Shown piece by piece: positions 9,661 to 18,436 of a DNA stretch of 64,000 bases. Within the stretch, counting starts at the first letter, position 1. Each line of letters opens with the position of its first letter. The stretch is from NCBI RefSeq assembly GCF_000972785.3, contig NZ_CP011253.3, forward strand, positions 310,001 through 374,000, given 5' to 3'. This DNA comes from Pandoraea oxalativorans (GTDB taxonomy: Bacteria > Pseudomonadota > Gammaproteobacteria > Burkholderiales > Burkholderiaceae). Below the pieces are notes generated by a model. The model searched no databases and had not been told where the DNA came from. It was given only the letters and a program-made list of their open reading frames with translations. The position numbers were made by a program, and so were the translations under genes.

Positions 9661-10305
9661 ATGCAACTCATCATCGCCAACAAAAAATACTCCTCGTGGT
9701 CGATGCGTCCCTGGGTGCTGCTCAAGCACTTCGGCATCGCGTTCGACGAGAAGAATGTGTGGCTCGCGCAGCCCGATTCGCGCGAACAGATCCTGCGTTA
9801 TTCGCCCACCGGCAAGGTACCTTGTCTGATCGACAACGGCATCACGGTCTGGGATTCGCTCGCGATCTGCGAGTATCTGGCCGACGCCTATCCGCATTTG
9901 CCGCTGTGGCCGAAGTCGCTCGGCACCCGCGCACATGCCCGCAGCGTCTGTGCCGAGATGCACAGCGGTTTCACCGCGTTGCGCACCCAAATGTGGATGA
10001 ACGTCGCGGCCCACTGGCCCGGTGCCGGTGCGACGCCCGAGGCGCTCGCCGACGTCCGTCGCGTCGAAGCGATCTGGGAAGACTGTCTCGCGCGCTATGA
10101 AGGTCCGTTCCTCTTCGGCGACTTCTCGATTGCCGATGCGTTCTATGCCCCCATCGTGATGCGCTTTACGACGTTCGAGCCTGCGTTGTCGGCGCACGCG
10201 CAGGCGTATGCCGAGCGCATTCGCGAAGTGCCTGCCGTGCAGGCGTGGGTGGCGGCGGGACGTGCGGAAACGCAGAGCGTCGCCTTTTACGACGTACGCC
10301 CATGA
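9661..10305 (+). CDS. glutathione S-transferase family protein
   Basis: A 214-aa cytosolic protein with a thioredoxin-fold N-terminal domain and an all-helical C-terminal domain. The N-terminal NKKYSSWSMRPWVLLKHF matches GSTs using a serine near the start of helix 1. PTGKVPCLID near residue 45 holds the cis-proline of the glutathione site, and VWDSLAICEYLAD follows. The stop overlaps the ATG of cca by four bases, so both genes are probably translated from one message. The substrate is unknown. It does not look like a maleylpyruvate isomerase of the zeta class, whose SSCS-type active site is missing. Confidence 0.9.
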   Translation: MQLIIANKKYSSWSMRPWVLLKHFGIAFDEKNVWLAQPDSREQILRYSPTGKVPCLIDNGITVWDSLAICEYLADAYPHLPLWPKSLGTRAHARSVCAEMHSGFTALRTQMWMNVAAHWPGAGATPEALADVRRVEAIWEDCLARYEGPFLFGDFSIADAFYAPIVMRFTTFEPALSAHAQAYAERIREVPAVQAWVAAGRAETQSVAFYDVRP

Positions 10306-11552
10306 AGATTTACGCCGTCGGCGGCGCGATTCGCGACGCCATGCTGGGACTGCCCGTGAAAGACCGCGACTATGTCGTGGTCGGTGCAACGCCGGAAGAG
10401 ATGGTGCAACAGGGCTTCCGTCCAGTGGGGCGCGACTTCCCGGTGTTTCTGCATCCCAAAACACAAGCCGAGTACGCACTGGCGCGCACCGAGCGCAAAA
10501 CGGCGCGCGGCTATCACGGCTTCTCGTTCTACTTCGCACCGGAAGTCACGTTGGAAGAGGATCTGATCCGGCGCGACTTCACCATCAACGCGATGGCGCG
10601 CGAAGTGCTGCCGGACGACAGTCTGTCCGACGTGCTGGTCGACCCGTACGGTGGAAAACGTGATCTGGACGCCCGTGTGTTTCGTCACGTTGGTGAAGCG
10701 TTTGCGGAAGATCCGGTGCGTATTCTGCGCTGCGCACGCTTTGCTGCGCGTTTCACCGACTTTACCGTCGCCGACGAGACGATGGCGCTGATGCAGACGA
10801 TGACGGCCAACGGCGAAGTCGACGCATTGGTGGCCGAGCGTGTCTGGCAGGAAATTTCACGCGGGTTGATGGGGCATCGGCCGTCGCGCATGTTCGACGT
10901 TCTCCGTGAGGCAGGGGCGCTCGTGCGGATTCTGCCGGAGGTCGCGCAGTTGTGGGGTGTGCCGCAACGTGCCGATTACCACCCGGAAGTCGACACCGGC
11001 GTGCACGTGATGATGGTGCTCGACTACGCCGCGCAGCAGGGCTATTCGCTGCCGGTACGCTTCGCCGCGCTCACGCACGATCTCGGCAAGGGCACGACAC
11101 CGGAAGACGTTCTGCCGCGTCACATCGGACACGAAGGGCGCAGCGTCGGTTTGCTCGGCCCGTTGTGCGCGCGCTTGCGCGTGCCGGTCGAGTGCCGTGA
11201 ACTGGCGCAGGTCGTGGCGCGTGAGCACGGCAACATCCACGCGAGTCAGAAGTTCGGGGCGGGGGCGCTGGTGCGTCTGCTGGAGCGGTGCGACGCGCTG
11301 CGCAAACCGGAGCGATTCGTCGAAGTGCTGCAAGCGTGCGAAGCGGATGCACGGGGACGTGGCGGTGACTTCGCGACGGCGCCGTATCCTCAGCGCGAGC
11401 GTTTGCTCGCCGCGCTGGACGCGGCGCGCAGCATCGATGCCGGGGCGGTGGCGCGTCAGTACGCGGACAACCCGGGCAAGATTCGCGAAGCGGTTCAGGC
11501 CGCGCGCATCGATGCCGTCGAGGCGGCCGGGTTAGGCGGCGACGACAGCTAA
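10302..11552 (+). CDS. cca: CCA-adding tRNA nucleotidyltransferase
   Basis: A 416-aa class II nucleotidyltransferase that builds or repairs the CCA end of tRNA. The start at 10302 gives MKIYAVGGAIRDAMLGLPVK, the family N-terminus; an upstream start at 10245 would lie inside the GST gene and add residues without family similarity. Motifs include the metal-binding RDYVVVG near residue 23, RRDFTINAMA near 91 and the HD phosphohydrolase motif THDLGKG near 257, so this is the bacterial form with a C-terminal HD domain. The length agrees with that form. Confidence 0.95.
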   Translation: MKIYAVGGAIRDAMLGLPVKDRDYVVVGATPEEMVQQGFRPVGRDFPVFLHPKTQAEYALARTERKTARGYHGFSFYFAPEVTLEEDLIRRDFTINAMAREVLPDDSLSDVLVDPYGGKRDLDARVFRHVGEAFAEDPVRILRCARFAARFTDFTVADETMALMQTMTANGEVDALVAERVWQEISRGLMGHRPSRMFDVLREAGALVRILPEVAQLWGVPQRADYHPEVDTGVHVMMVLDYAAQQGYSLPVRFAALTHDLGKGTTPEDVLPRHIGHEGRSVGLLGPLCARLRVPVECRELAQVVAREHGNIHASQKFGAGALVRLLERCDALRKPERFVEVLQACEADARGRGGDFATAPYPQRERLLAALDAARSIDAGAVARQYADNPGKIREAVQAARIDAVEAAGLGGDDS

Positions 11553-11575
11553 GCCATTCGCCGGACCGAATGACA

Positions 11576-11613
11576 GAGGGGCATGCGAGAACTTCGAATC
11601 TCACATGCCCCTC
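11576..11613. terminator. long hairpin between convergent cca and the glutamate-binding protein gene
   Basis: Arms GAGGGGCATG and CATGCCCCTC pair perfectly, with an inner GAGA/TCTC extension around a TTCGAA loop. No T-run follows on either strand, so it may work as a weak terminator or as an RNA 3'-end stabiliser. Confidence 0.6.
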
Positions 11614-11649
11614 GTCGTTAGCGTCGTTAGCGTCGTTTGCGTCGCTAAC
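11614..11649. repeat. four tandem 9-bp repeats
   Basis: Units are GTCGTTAGC, GTCGTTAGC, GTCGTTTGC and GTCGCTAAC, directly next to the hairpin in the gap between two convergent genes. The array could vary in copy number. Confidence 0.8.
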
Positions 11650-11678
11650 GTGTCATTTTCCCGCCGCGCTCGTCCGGC

Positions 11679-12590
11679 TTACTCGAACGCCTTGTCGTTC
11701 GGGTTCGCGTACAACTGCTTGAGCTGCTCGCTCATGGGGAAGTTGAAGTTGATATTCTTCGGCGGCACCGGCGTCTCGAACCACTTCTTGTACAGGGTGT
11801 TGATCTCGCCGCTCTTCATCACGCCAGCGAGCGTGTCGTCCACCAGCTTTTTGAACTCGGTGTCGCCGTGCTTCATCATGAAGCCGTACGCTTCGAACGA
11901 CTGCGGCTTGCCCGTCACGATCCAATCGTCGGGATTGCGGCCCATCGTGCGCGCACCGGCGAGCAATACGTCATCCATCATGAAGGCCTGAACGCGTCCG
12001 CCCTGAAGCATGGTGAACGACTCGCCGTAGTCTTTGCCGGAAATGACATTCATGCCCATCTTCTTCTCGTTGTTCATCTTGTTGAGGATGCGCTCCGAGG
12101 TCGTGCCGGCATTAGTCACCACGGGTTTACCCGCCAGATCCGGGAAGTCCTTGATGCCGGAGTTCTTGTTCGTCAGGAGGCGCGTGCCCGCGATGAAGAA
12201 GGTGTCCGAGAAATTGACCTGCGACTGGCGCGCCGTGAGGTTCGTCGTCACGCCGCACTCGATGTCGACCGTGCCGTTCTGCACGAGCGCGATGCGGTTC
12301 TGCGACGTGACGGGAATGAAGCGAACGTGCAGATCGGGCTTCTTCAGACGCGTTTTGACGGCGTCGACGACCTTGTTGCACAGGTCCTGCGAGTAACCGA
12401 TGACGTTATGACCGTTGTCGTAATACGAGAACGGAATCGACGATTCGCGATGGCCGATGGAAATCACGCCGCTGCTTTCGATCTTTTGCAGCGTCTCCGA
12501 TGCGCCCTGCGCCAGCGCCGCACCGGCCGCCAACGTCATCGCTACGGCCAGCACCCCGCGCATCACCCCGGTCAATCGCGTCTTGATCAT
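11679..12590 (-). CDS. gltI: glutamate/aspartate ABC transporter periplasmic binding protein
   Basis: A 303-aa solute-binding protein (family 3) with a signal peptide ending near AALAQG at residue 29. The mature part closely follows GltI: GHRESSIPFSYYDN, TSQNRIALVQNGTVDIECG and AFMMDDVLLAGARTM are all present, and the C-terminus PPKNINFNFPMSEQLK matches too. It should capture glutamate and aspartate in the periplasm for an inner-membrane GltJKL complex. No permease or ATPase genes are next to it, so it is an orphan binding protein or serves a transporter encoded elsewhere. An AT-rich promoter with an inverted repeat lies upstream. Confidence 0.9.
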   Translation of the reverse strand: MIKTRLTGVMRGVLAVAMTLAAGAALAQGASETLQKIESSGVISIGHRESSIPFSYYDNGHNVIGYSQDLCNKVVDAVKTRLKKPDLHVRFIPVTSQNRIALVQNGTVDIECGVTTNLTARQSQVNFSDTFFIAGTRLLTNKNSGIKDFPDLAGKPVVTNAGTTSERILNKMNNEKKMGMNVISGKDYGESFTMLQGGRVQAFMMDDVLLAGARTMGRNPDDWIVTGKPQSFEAYGFMMKHGDTEFKKLVDDTLAGVMKSGEINTLYKKWFETPVPPKNINFNFPMSEQLKQLYANPNDKAFE

Positions 12591-12630
12591 GTCCTGCTCC
12601 TGAAATGGTCTTTCCCTGATTCATGATTGA

Positions 12631-12668
12631 ATCATTTGTTTCATGTTAATTTGTTTGCAACAAATGAT
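12631..12668. promoter_or_regulatory. inverted repeat in the gltI promoter region
   Basis: Perfect 10-bp arms ATCATTTGTT (12631-12640) and AACAAATGAT (12659-12668) are separated by 18 bp in an AT-rich stretch about 40-80 bp upstream of the gltI start. This looks like a regulator binding site; the regulator is unknown. Confidence 0.5.
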
Positions 12669-12828
12669 CAAATCATAGTTAACCCGGAAAACCACAGGGA
12701 GTGCCTCACGGCGTGAGACGTGACGGCGCGGCGAACCGATGACGGAGACTTACGGGGAAGATGGGGCTGTGCGGCGGGGACGGGCGAGGCGCCGCTGACG
12801 AACGGCGTTGCAACGGGTGTTGCGGCGG

Positions 12829-13023
12829 TTACAGCAAGCGAATCAGCAGGTTGAAGACGAGCGAGAGCAGCACGGTCGAGGCGAACGGGAAGACCATTTC
12901 CTTCCCGCGCCAGCGCAGACGCACGTCACCGGGCAGGCGGCCGATGCCGAGTTTGGTCAGCCAGGGAGCGGCAGCCGAGAGGACGCAGATCGCGAAGAAG
13001 ATGGTGAACATCCAGCGAAACAT
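12829..13023 (-). CDS. DUF2905 small membrane protein
   Basis: A 64-aa protein with two hydrophobic segments (about residues 3-20 and 46-63) around the conserved LGIGRLPGDVRLRWRGKEM block of DUF2905. The start at 13023 gives the usual family length; the longer frame to 13152 overlaps the methyltransferase gene. The function of the family is unknown. It lies 52 bp downstream of the MidA-type gene on the same strand and may be cotranscribed. Confidence 0.8.
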   Translation of the reverse strand: MFRWMFTIFFAICVLSAAAPWLTKLGIGRLPGDVRLRWRGKEMVFPFASTVLLSLVFNLLIRLL

Positions 13024-13075
13024 CGGGGCGACCTCTCGGTTAGGCGTGATTTGGACGTGATGTCGGCGTAGCGGA

Positions 13076-14290
13076 TCAGAGGGCGTGACTACGGTCGCCA
13101 TTGACGAAGCCGACCAGACCGGCCCATTCGTCCATCGCGCGTCCGAAGGCAATGACCTTGAAGAGCTCGCCCATCTCCGCCTCGGAGAGCAGTTTCTGTG
13201 CGGCAGCGGCAGCGGGCATGAACGTCTCCGGATCGGTCGGGTCGAGCGCGCTCATCAGATCGACGATGCCCGCATTCATCAGGAAACGCGCCTGCGACGT
13301 GAAGCCCAGCAGATCGAGACCGGCTTCCACACCGGCGTCGGCGATGCCCGAAAACTCCACGTGTGCAGTGATGTCCTGCAAGCCGGGGTAATAGAAGGGG
13401 TCGTCGTGCGCATGGTGACGGTAATGGCACATGAGCGTGCCGCCGGCGCGCTGCGGATGGTAGTACTCGCGCGCGGGGAAGCCGTAATCGATCAGCAGTA
13501 GCACGCCGCGCGCCAGCAAGGGGGCGACGCTGCGCACGAAGGCCGAGGCCGCTTCGTGCGTTTCCGTCAGGTATTCCTGCGTCGGGGGCAGATCGGCCAA
13601 TGCGTTGAGCGCTTGCGGCAGCGGGCCGGTGTAGCGCCGCTCTTCCCACGCGAAGCCTTCAGGCGTGAGCACAACGCCGCGCTCGAACCAGACAGGCTCT
13701 GCGCTGGCATCCGGACGGCGCGCCCACAGGCGCACCGGCATGGCGTCGAGGACCTCGTTACCGATCATCGTGCCGTGAAAGGCGTCGGGCAACCGATCGA
13801 GCCACGTTACGCGATCCAGCAGGTGCGGTGCGGCCTTCTCGATGGTGGCGCGCTGGCGGGCGCGAAGCTCGCCCGAGAGTTCCATGATCGAGTACTGCCC
13901 GCACGGCGTGCCTTCGGCGTCGAGGGCGAGCAGCAGATCCGCGGCGAGGCGTCCGGACCCGGCACCGAATTCCAGTACCTGTGCGTCGCCCGTTTGTTCG
14001 AAGATTTCACCGATCTGGCGCGCGAGCGTGCGCGCGAAGAGCGGCGTGAGTTCCGGTGCGGTGACGAAGTCGCTGCCGTCGGCGGCGAGGCGTCCGAACT
14101 TGGCGGCGCCGGCGGCGTAATAGCCGAGGCCGGGCGCGTACAGGGCCAGTTCCATGAAGCGATCGAACGGCAACCAGCCGCCGTTAGCGCCGATGGCGTC
14201 GGCAAGATATGCCGTGAGGCGGCGCGAGTGTTCGAGCGCGTCCGTCTCCGGAACGGGTAAACTATGGGGTTTCGGTGCGGCCTGATTCAT
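13076..14290 (-). CDS. MidA/NDUFAF7-type SAM-dependent methyltransferase
   Basis: A 404-aa protein of the former DUF185 family. LEFGAGSGRLAADLL near residue 106 is the SAM-binding loop; GYYAAGAAKFG, SDFVTAPELTPLF and GNEVLDAMPVR are conserved family blocks, and LLIDYGFPAREYYHP lies near residue 266. Eukaryotic homologues methylate an arginine in NADH dehydrogenase subunit NDUFS2; the bacterial role is inferred to be similar. The promoter must lie in the 267-bp gap shared with the divergent folM-like gene, which contains phased T-tracts. Confidence 0.88.
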   Translation of the reverse strand: MNQAAPKPHSLPVPETDALEHSRRLTAYLADAIGANGGWLPFDRFMELALYAPGLGYYAAGAAKFGRLAADGSDFVTAPELTPLFARTLARQIGEIFEQTGDAQVLEFGAGSGRLAADLLLALDAEGTPCGQYSIMELSGELRARQRATIEKAAPHLLDRVTWLDRLPDAFHGTMIGNEVLDAMPVRLWARRPDASAEPVWFERGVVLTPEGFAWEERRYTGPLPQALNALADLPPTQEYLTETHEAASAFVRSVAPLLARGVLLLIDYGFPAREYYHPQRAGGTLMCHYRHHAHDDPFYYPGLQDITAHVEFSGIADAGVEAGLDLLGFTSQARFLMNAGIVDLMSALDPTDPETFMPAAAAAQKLLSEAEMGELFKVIAFGRAMDEWAGLVGFVNGDRSHAL

Positions 14291-14365
14291 GCGGGCATTG
14301 TAACGGAGACGGTGCGGACTGGCTGCTATGGTTGAGATAGTGCGTCTGCAGGCAATTTCGACGTG

Positions 14366-14411
14366 TTTTGCGCCGATTTTTGCTGGTTTTCGATTGTTTT
14401 TGCGTGTTTTT
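14366..14411. promoter_or_regulatory. helically phased T-tracts (predicted curved DNA)
   Basis: Five runs of 4-5 T start at 14366, 14377, 14387, 14397 and 14407, i.e. every 10-11 bp, in the gap between divergent midA and the folM-like gene. A-tracts in phase with the helix bend DNA, so this segment should be intrinsically curved and may bind nucleoid proteins. Confidence 0.55.
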
Positions 14412-14557
14412 CACCAGTTTGCGCAACGCCCGGCCTCTGCTCGACCTCGATTCGAAGCGCTGCCGGAAAATCGCAGGCTGCCGTGTCCCGCTGCCGCTGA
14501 CGCCTCAGACCACCCGAAGTTCGTTCATCCGCCCGCTCTGATACAGGAATTCGCCGC

Positions 14558-15418
14558 ATGACCGTTGCATCGACGCCACGCCCTGTCCCCGACGCCAACG
14601 ACGCCGCTCGCACGTCCGACGTGCCGCACGCGTCGTATGCGTCGCGCGTTGCGTTGGTGACGGGCGGCGCGCGCCGCATCGGACGCGCCATCGCGCTGAA
14701 GCTCGCGAGCTTGGGCTGGGACGTCGCCGTGCACTACGAGCGCTCGCACGACGAGGCGCTTGAAACGGTGGCCGCCATCGAGGCGATGGGTCGCCGGGCG
14801 GTCGCGCTGCAGGCGTCGCTCGCCGACGAAGCCGCGACCATCGCCCTGATCGGGCGTTGTCGTGAGGCGCTGGGCGTGCCGACGTGTCTGGTGAACAATG
14901 CGTCGCGCTTCGAGTACGATTGCGCCGATGATTTCGGCTATCAGGCGCTGGAGCGCCACATGCGCGTCAATGCAGGCGCGCCGCTGGTGCTGGCGCGCGA
15001 GATGCACGTGGCGCTGGGTGAGACCGGGCGCGGCGTCGTCGTCAATCTACTCGACCAGAAGCTGGCGAATCCGAACCCCGATTACCTGTCGTACACGCTG
15101 TCGAAGGCGGCGCTCGACGTGGCGACGACCTTGCTCGCGCAAGCCTTTGCTCCGCGCTTGCGTGTGGTTGGCGTCGCCCCCGGCGTGACGCTCGTGTCCG
15201 TAGACCAGACGCCGGCAGGCTTTGCCGCCGCCCATGCGTCGACACCGCTGGGCGCGTCGTCCACGCCGCAAGACATCGCCGAAGCCGTGGCCTATCTGGC
15301 GCAGGCGCCAGCCGTTACTGGCACGGTGTTGTATGTGGACGGTGGCCAACATCTCGCGAGTTCGTCGCGCGACGTGAAATTTCTGACCGAGCCGGCCGAT
15401 GCCGACCGGTCTCGTTGA
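14558..15418 (+). CDS. FolM/pteridine-reductase-like short-chain dehydrogenase
   Basis: A 286-aa classical SDR. The cofactor motif reads VTGGARRIGRAIA (about residues 32-44), where the Arg-rich form GARRIG points to NADPH use and is typical of FolM and PTR1. The catalytic pair is Tyr179 and Lys183 in YTLSKAALD. FolM reduces dihydromonapterin and dihydrofolate. The folB gene follows immediately on the same strand, which supports a pterin role. The first 25 residues are a variable extension, and an in-frame downstream start cannot be excluded. Confidence 0.82.
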   Translation: MTVASTPRPVPDANDAARTSDVPHASYASRVALVTGGARRIGRAIALKLASLGWDVAVHYERSHDEALETVAAIEAMGRRAVALQASLADEAATIALIGRCREALGVPTCLVNNASRFEYDCADDFGYQALERHMRVNAGAPLVLAREMHVALGETGRGVVVNLLDQKLANPNPDYLSYTLSKAALDVATTLLAQAFAPRLRVVGVAPGVTLVSVDQTPAGFAAAHASTPLGASSTPQDIAEAVAYLAQAPAVTGTVLYVDGGQHLASSSRDVKFLTEPADADRSR

Positions 15419-15439
15419 TTGTCATTACGAGTCTTCAAA

Positions 15440-15835
15440 ATGCATAGCGCTCTTTCCCACCCCCGCCTGATGGACTGCCGTCGCATGTTCCTGCGCGACT
15501 ACGAGGTGTTCATCAACATCGGCGTGCACGATCACGAAAAGCGTGGCGAGCAGCGCGTGCTGATCAACGTGCAACTGTTCGTCCCGCTCGCCGAGAGCAC
15601 GCCCACGGAAGACAAGCTCGACGAAGTCGTGGACTACGACTTCATGCGCGAGACCATCGCCAGGCGTGTGGGGCAGGGCCACATCCACCTGCAGGAAACC
15701 CTTTGCGACGACGTCGCGCGTGCGCTGCTGGCGCATCCGCGCGTGCGTGCCGTGGGCGTGTCGACCGAGAAGCCCGACGTCTACCCCGATTGCCACTCGG
15801 TCGGCATCGAAGTGTTTCAGATGAAGGATGCCTGA
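15440..15835 (+). CDS. folB: dihydroneopterin aldolase
   Basis: A 131-aa FolB/FolX-type enzyme for tetrahydrofolate (or monapterin) synthesis that cleaves 7,8-dihydroneopterin to 6-hydroxymethyl-dihydropterin and glycolaldehyde. Visible blocks are [21 protein letters not shown], a conserved [22 protein letters not shown] and [12 protein letters not shown], in the order of the tunnelling fold. The ATG at 15440 is preferred over a TTG at 15419 that abuts the upstream stop; the ATG at 15470 would also keep the whole domain. The stop lies one base before the likely ttcA start. Confidence 0.88.
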   Translation: MHSALSHPRLMDCRRMFLRDYEVFINIGVHDHEKRGEQRVLINVQLFVPLAESTPTEDKLDEVVDYDFMRETIARRVGQGHIHLQETLCDDVARALLAHPRVRAVGVSTEKPDVYPDCHSVGIEVFQMKDA

Positions 15836-15836
15836 C

Positions 15837-16805
15837 ATGAGTGCCGTCATGCCCGAGACCGGCGCGCCACTGGCCGCGACCGGCAATGCCGCTGCCGCCG
15901 ACAGCGTGAAGAAAGTGCAGAAGCTCGCGTTCGAGAACAACAAGCTTGAAAAGCGCCTGTTCCGTCTGACGGGGCAGGCCATTGGCGACTACAACATGAT
16001 CGAGCAGGGCGATCGCGTGATGGTATGCATGTCCGGCGGTAAGGACAGCTACGCCATGCTCGACATTTTGCTCAAGCTGCGCGAGCGCGCCCCGATCGAC
16101 TTCTCCATCGTTGCCGTCAACCTCGATCAGAAGCAGCCCGGCTTCCCCGAACACGTGCTGCCGGATTACTTCCGTTCCATCGGCGTGGACTTCCACATCG
16201 AGAATCAGGACACGTATTCCATCGTCAAGCGCGTGGTGCCCGAAGGCAAGACCACCTGCTCGCTGTGCTCGCGTCTGCGTCGCGGCATTCTGTATCGCGT
16301 GGCTGGCGAACTCGGTGCGACGAAGATCGCGCTTGGCCACCATCGCGACGACATCATCGAGACGCTGTTCCTGAACATCTTCTATGGCGGCAAGCTCAAG
16401 GGCATGCCACCGAAGCTGCAATCGGACGACGGCAAGAACGTGGTGATCCGACCGCTCGCGTATGTGCGCGAACCGGACCTCGAACGTTATGCCGAGTACA
16501 AGCAATTCCCGATCATTCCGTGCACGTTGTGCGGCAGCCAGCCAAACCTGAAGCGCGCCGAGATGAAGTCGCTCATTCGCCTGTGGGAGAAGCAACACCC
16601 GGGGCGCATCAAGTCGATTTTCAGCGCGTTGTCGAACGTGGTGCCGTCGCATCTGATGGACACGAACCTTCACGACTTCCGGAATTTGCGTGCGACGGGG
16701 CAACCCGATCCGCTCGGCGACATTGCCTTCGACGAAGCGCCCTGCGGCGATGAGGACGATGCGGGCATCATCCGCATCAATCAATTGACGCAATTCGACG
16801 ACTGA
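15837..16805 (+). CDS. ttcA: tRNA 2-thiocytidine(32) synthetase
   Basis: A protein of about 322 aa that thiolates C32 of certain tRNAs using an iron-sulfur cluster. The PP-loop is [11 protein letters not shown] near residue 64, and the two CxxC pairs typical of TtcA are in [12 protein letters not shown] and [15 protein letters not shown]. The ATG at 15837 has GAAGGA 8 bases upstream; an ATG at 15828 in the same frame would overlap folB. It is transcribed with folM-like and folB genes, though its function is unrelated. Confidence 0.95.
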   Translation: MSAVMPETGAPLAATGNAAAADSVKKVQKLAFENNKLEKRLFRLTGQAIGDYNMIEQGDRVMVCMSGGKDSYAMLDILLKLRERAPIDFSIVAVNLDQKQPGFPEHVLPDYFRSIGVDFHIENQDTYSIVKRVVPEGKTTCSLCSRLRRGILYRVAGELGATKIALGHHRDDIIETLFLNIFYGGKLKGMPPKLQSDDGKNVVIRPLAYVREPDLERYAEYKQFPIIPCTLCGSQPNLKRAEMKSLIRLWEKQHPGRIKSIFSALSNVVPSHLMDTNLHDFRNLRATGQPDPLGDIAFDEAPCGDEDDAGIIRINQLTQFDD

Positions 16806-16966
16806 TCGACATCGACATCGACGGCTGACGTACGACCGGCGAGCATTTTGCGAACCGAATCGTGCGCCGGACGGCGTCCCCGGCGATCCCCGCGCTGTCA
16901 TCGGCCGGGGACGCGAAATCCCGACACACTGACACAAGCCTCCCACTTTCGAAACGTCACGACGCC

Positions 16967-18328
16967 ATGAATATTGTGATTCTCGCCGCCGGCATGGGTA
17001 AGCGCATGCGCTCGAAGTTGCCCAAAGTGTTGCAGCCGCTGGCCGGCCGCCCGCTGCTCTCGCACGTGATTGCGACCGCGCGCCAACTTGCGCCGGGCAA
17101 GCTCATCGTAGTGATCGGGCACGGTGGCGACGCCGTGCGCGAAGCCGTGTCTGCGCAGGACATCCTGTTCGCAGAGCAGGCGCAGCAGTTGGGGACAGGG
17201 CACGCCGTGCAGCAAGCGGCGTCGCAGCTCGACGAATCGGTGCCGACCCTCGTGCTCTATGGCGACGTGCCGCTCACGCGCGTCGAAACGTTGCAAGGGC
17301 TGCTCGATGCGGCGGGCAACGACAAGCTGGGCGTGCTCACCGTGGATCTCGACAACCCGACGGGCTATGGCCGCATCGTGCGCGATGCGGCAGGCAACGT
17401 GCAGCGTATCGTCGAACAGAAAGACGCCAATGAGGCCGAGCTGGCGATTCGCGAGATCAATACGGGTATCGTCGTCGCCCCGACGCGCGCGCTCAAGGCG
17501 TGGCTCGGCGGCCTGAAGAATCAGAATGCGCAGGGCGAGTACTACCTGACCGACGTGATCGCCTGTGCGGTGGCGGACGGCGTGCCCGTCGTCACCACGC
17601 AGCCGACGTTTGCGTGGGAGCCGAACGGCGTGAACGACAAGGCGCAACTGGCCGAACTGGAGCGCGACTATCAGCGCAATGCGGCGGGCGCGCTGCTCGC
17701 GGCTGGCGTCACGCTGATCGATCCTGCGCGCTTCGATGTCCGTGGGGAAGTCGTCTGCGGCACCGACGTCTCCATCGACGTGAACTGCATCTTCGAAGGC
17801 AAGGTCGCGATCGGCGACGGCGCGACCATCGGGGCGAACTGCATCATTCGCAACACCACGATCGGTGCGGGCACCCGTATCGAAGCGTTCAGCCATCTGG
17901 ACGGCGCAGTGGTCGGGGCGGATGCCGTCATCGGACCGTATGCACGTCTGCGTCCCGGTGCCGATCTGGCGGACGACGTGCACATCGGCAACTTCGTGGA
18001 AGTGAAGAACGCATCGATGGCGAAGGGTTCGAAGGCGAATCATCTGGCGTACGTCGGCGATTCGACCGTGGGCGCGCGCGTGAATATCGGTGCGGGCACG
18101 ATCACTTGCAACTACGATGGCGCGAACAAGCACCGCACGGTTATCGAGGACGATGTCTTCATCGGTTCGGACACGCAGCTCGTAGCGCCCGTCACGGTTC
18201 GGCGCGGTACGACGATTGCCGCAGGCACGACCGTCTGGAAAGACACGCCGGAAGACGCACTGGTGCTCAACGGCAAGACGCAGGAAGCAAAGACGGGTTA
18301 TGTCCGCCCGCGTAAGCAGAAGCAGTAA
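16967..18328 (+). CDS. glmU: bifunctional GlmU: GlcN-1-P acetyltransferase / GlcNAc-1-P uridylyltransferase
   Basis: A 453-aa cytosolic enzyme making UDP-N-acetylglucosamine for peptidoglycan and LPS. The N-terminal pyrophosphorylase domain begins [21 protein letters not shown] with the nucleotide-binding loop; the C-terminal half is a left-handed beta helix of hexapeptide repeats ending in the acetyltransferase site around [12 protein letters not shown] and [13 protein letters not shown]. The start at 16967 matches the family; the longer frame from 16862 adds unrelated residues. It is followed by glmS, the enzyme two steps earlier in the same pathway. Confidence 0.97.
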   Translation: MNIVILAAGMGKRMRSKLPKVLQPLAGRPLLSHVIATARQLAPGKLIVVIGHGGDAVREAVSAQDILFAEQAQQLGTGHAVQQAASQLDESVPTLVLYGDVPLTRVETLQGLLDAAGNDKLGVLTVDLDNPTGYGRIVRDAAGNVQRIVEQKDANEAELAIREINTGIVVAPTRALKAWLGGLKNQNAQGEYYLTDVIACAVADGVPVVTTQPTFAWEPNGVNDKAQLAELERDYQRNAAGALLAAGVTLIDPARFDVRGEVVCGTDVSIDVNCIFEGKVAIGDGATIGANCIIRNTTIGAGTRIEAFSHLDGAVVGADAVIGPYARLRPGADLADDVHIGNFVEVKNASMAKGSKANHLAYVGDSTVGARVNIGAGTITCNYDGANKHRTVIEDDVFIGSDTQLVAPVTVRRGTTIAAGTTVWKDTPEDALVLNGKTQEAKTGYVRPRKQKQ

Positions 18329-18436
18329 AATCGGCGGTTATGTGCTGGCGCGCGCTCCATTGACGTGCGCTGGTGAATAAACACGGATCTCATCCGATAG
18401 AACGAGCCAGAGTTTCTGGCACTGAGGAAGGCGAAT

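Noticed and set aside
9661..10305. GST as the missing maleylpyruvate isomerase
   Set aside because: It lies far from the gentisate cluster, is coupled to cca and has the SSWSMRPW N-terminus rather than the zeta-class active site.
11576..11649. CRISPR-like array
   Set aside because: The 9-bp units are directly adjacent without spacers; it is a simple tandem repeat.
16898..18133. 411-codon minus-strand frame opposite glmU
   Set aside because: Arg-rich translation without motifs; glmU on the plus strand is certain.
18329..18436. glmS ribozyme or other riboswitch in the glmS leader
   Set aside because: The glmS ribozyme is known from Gram-positive bacteria, and the 108-bp leader shows only a short 6-bp hairpin.
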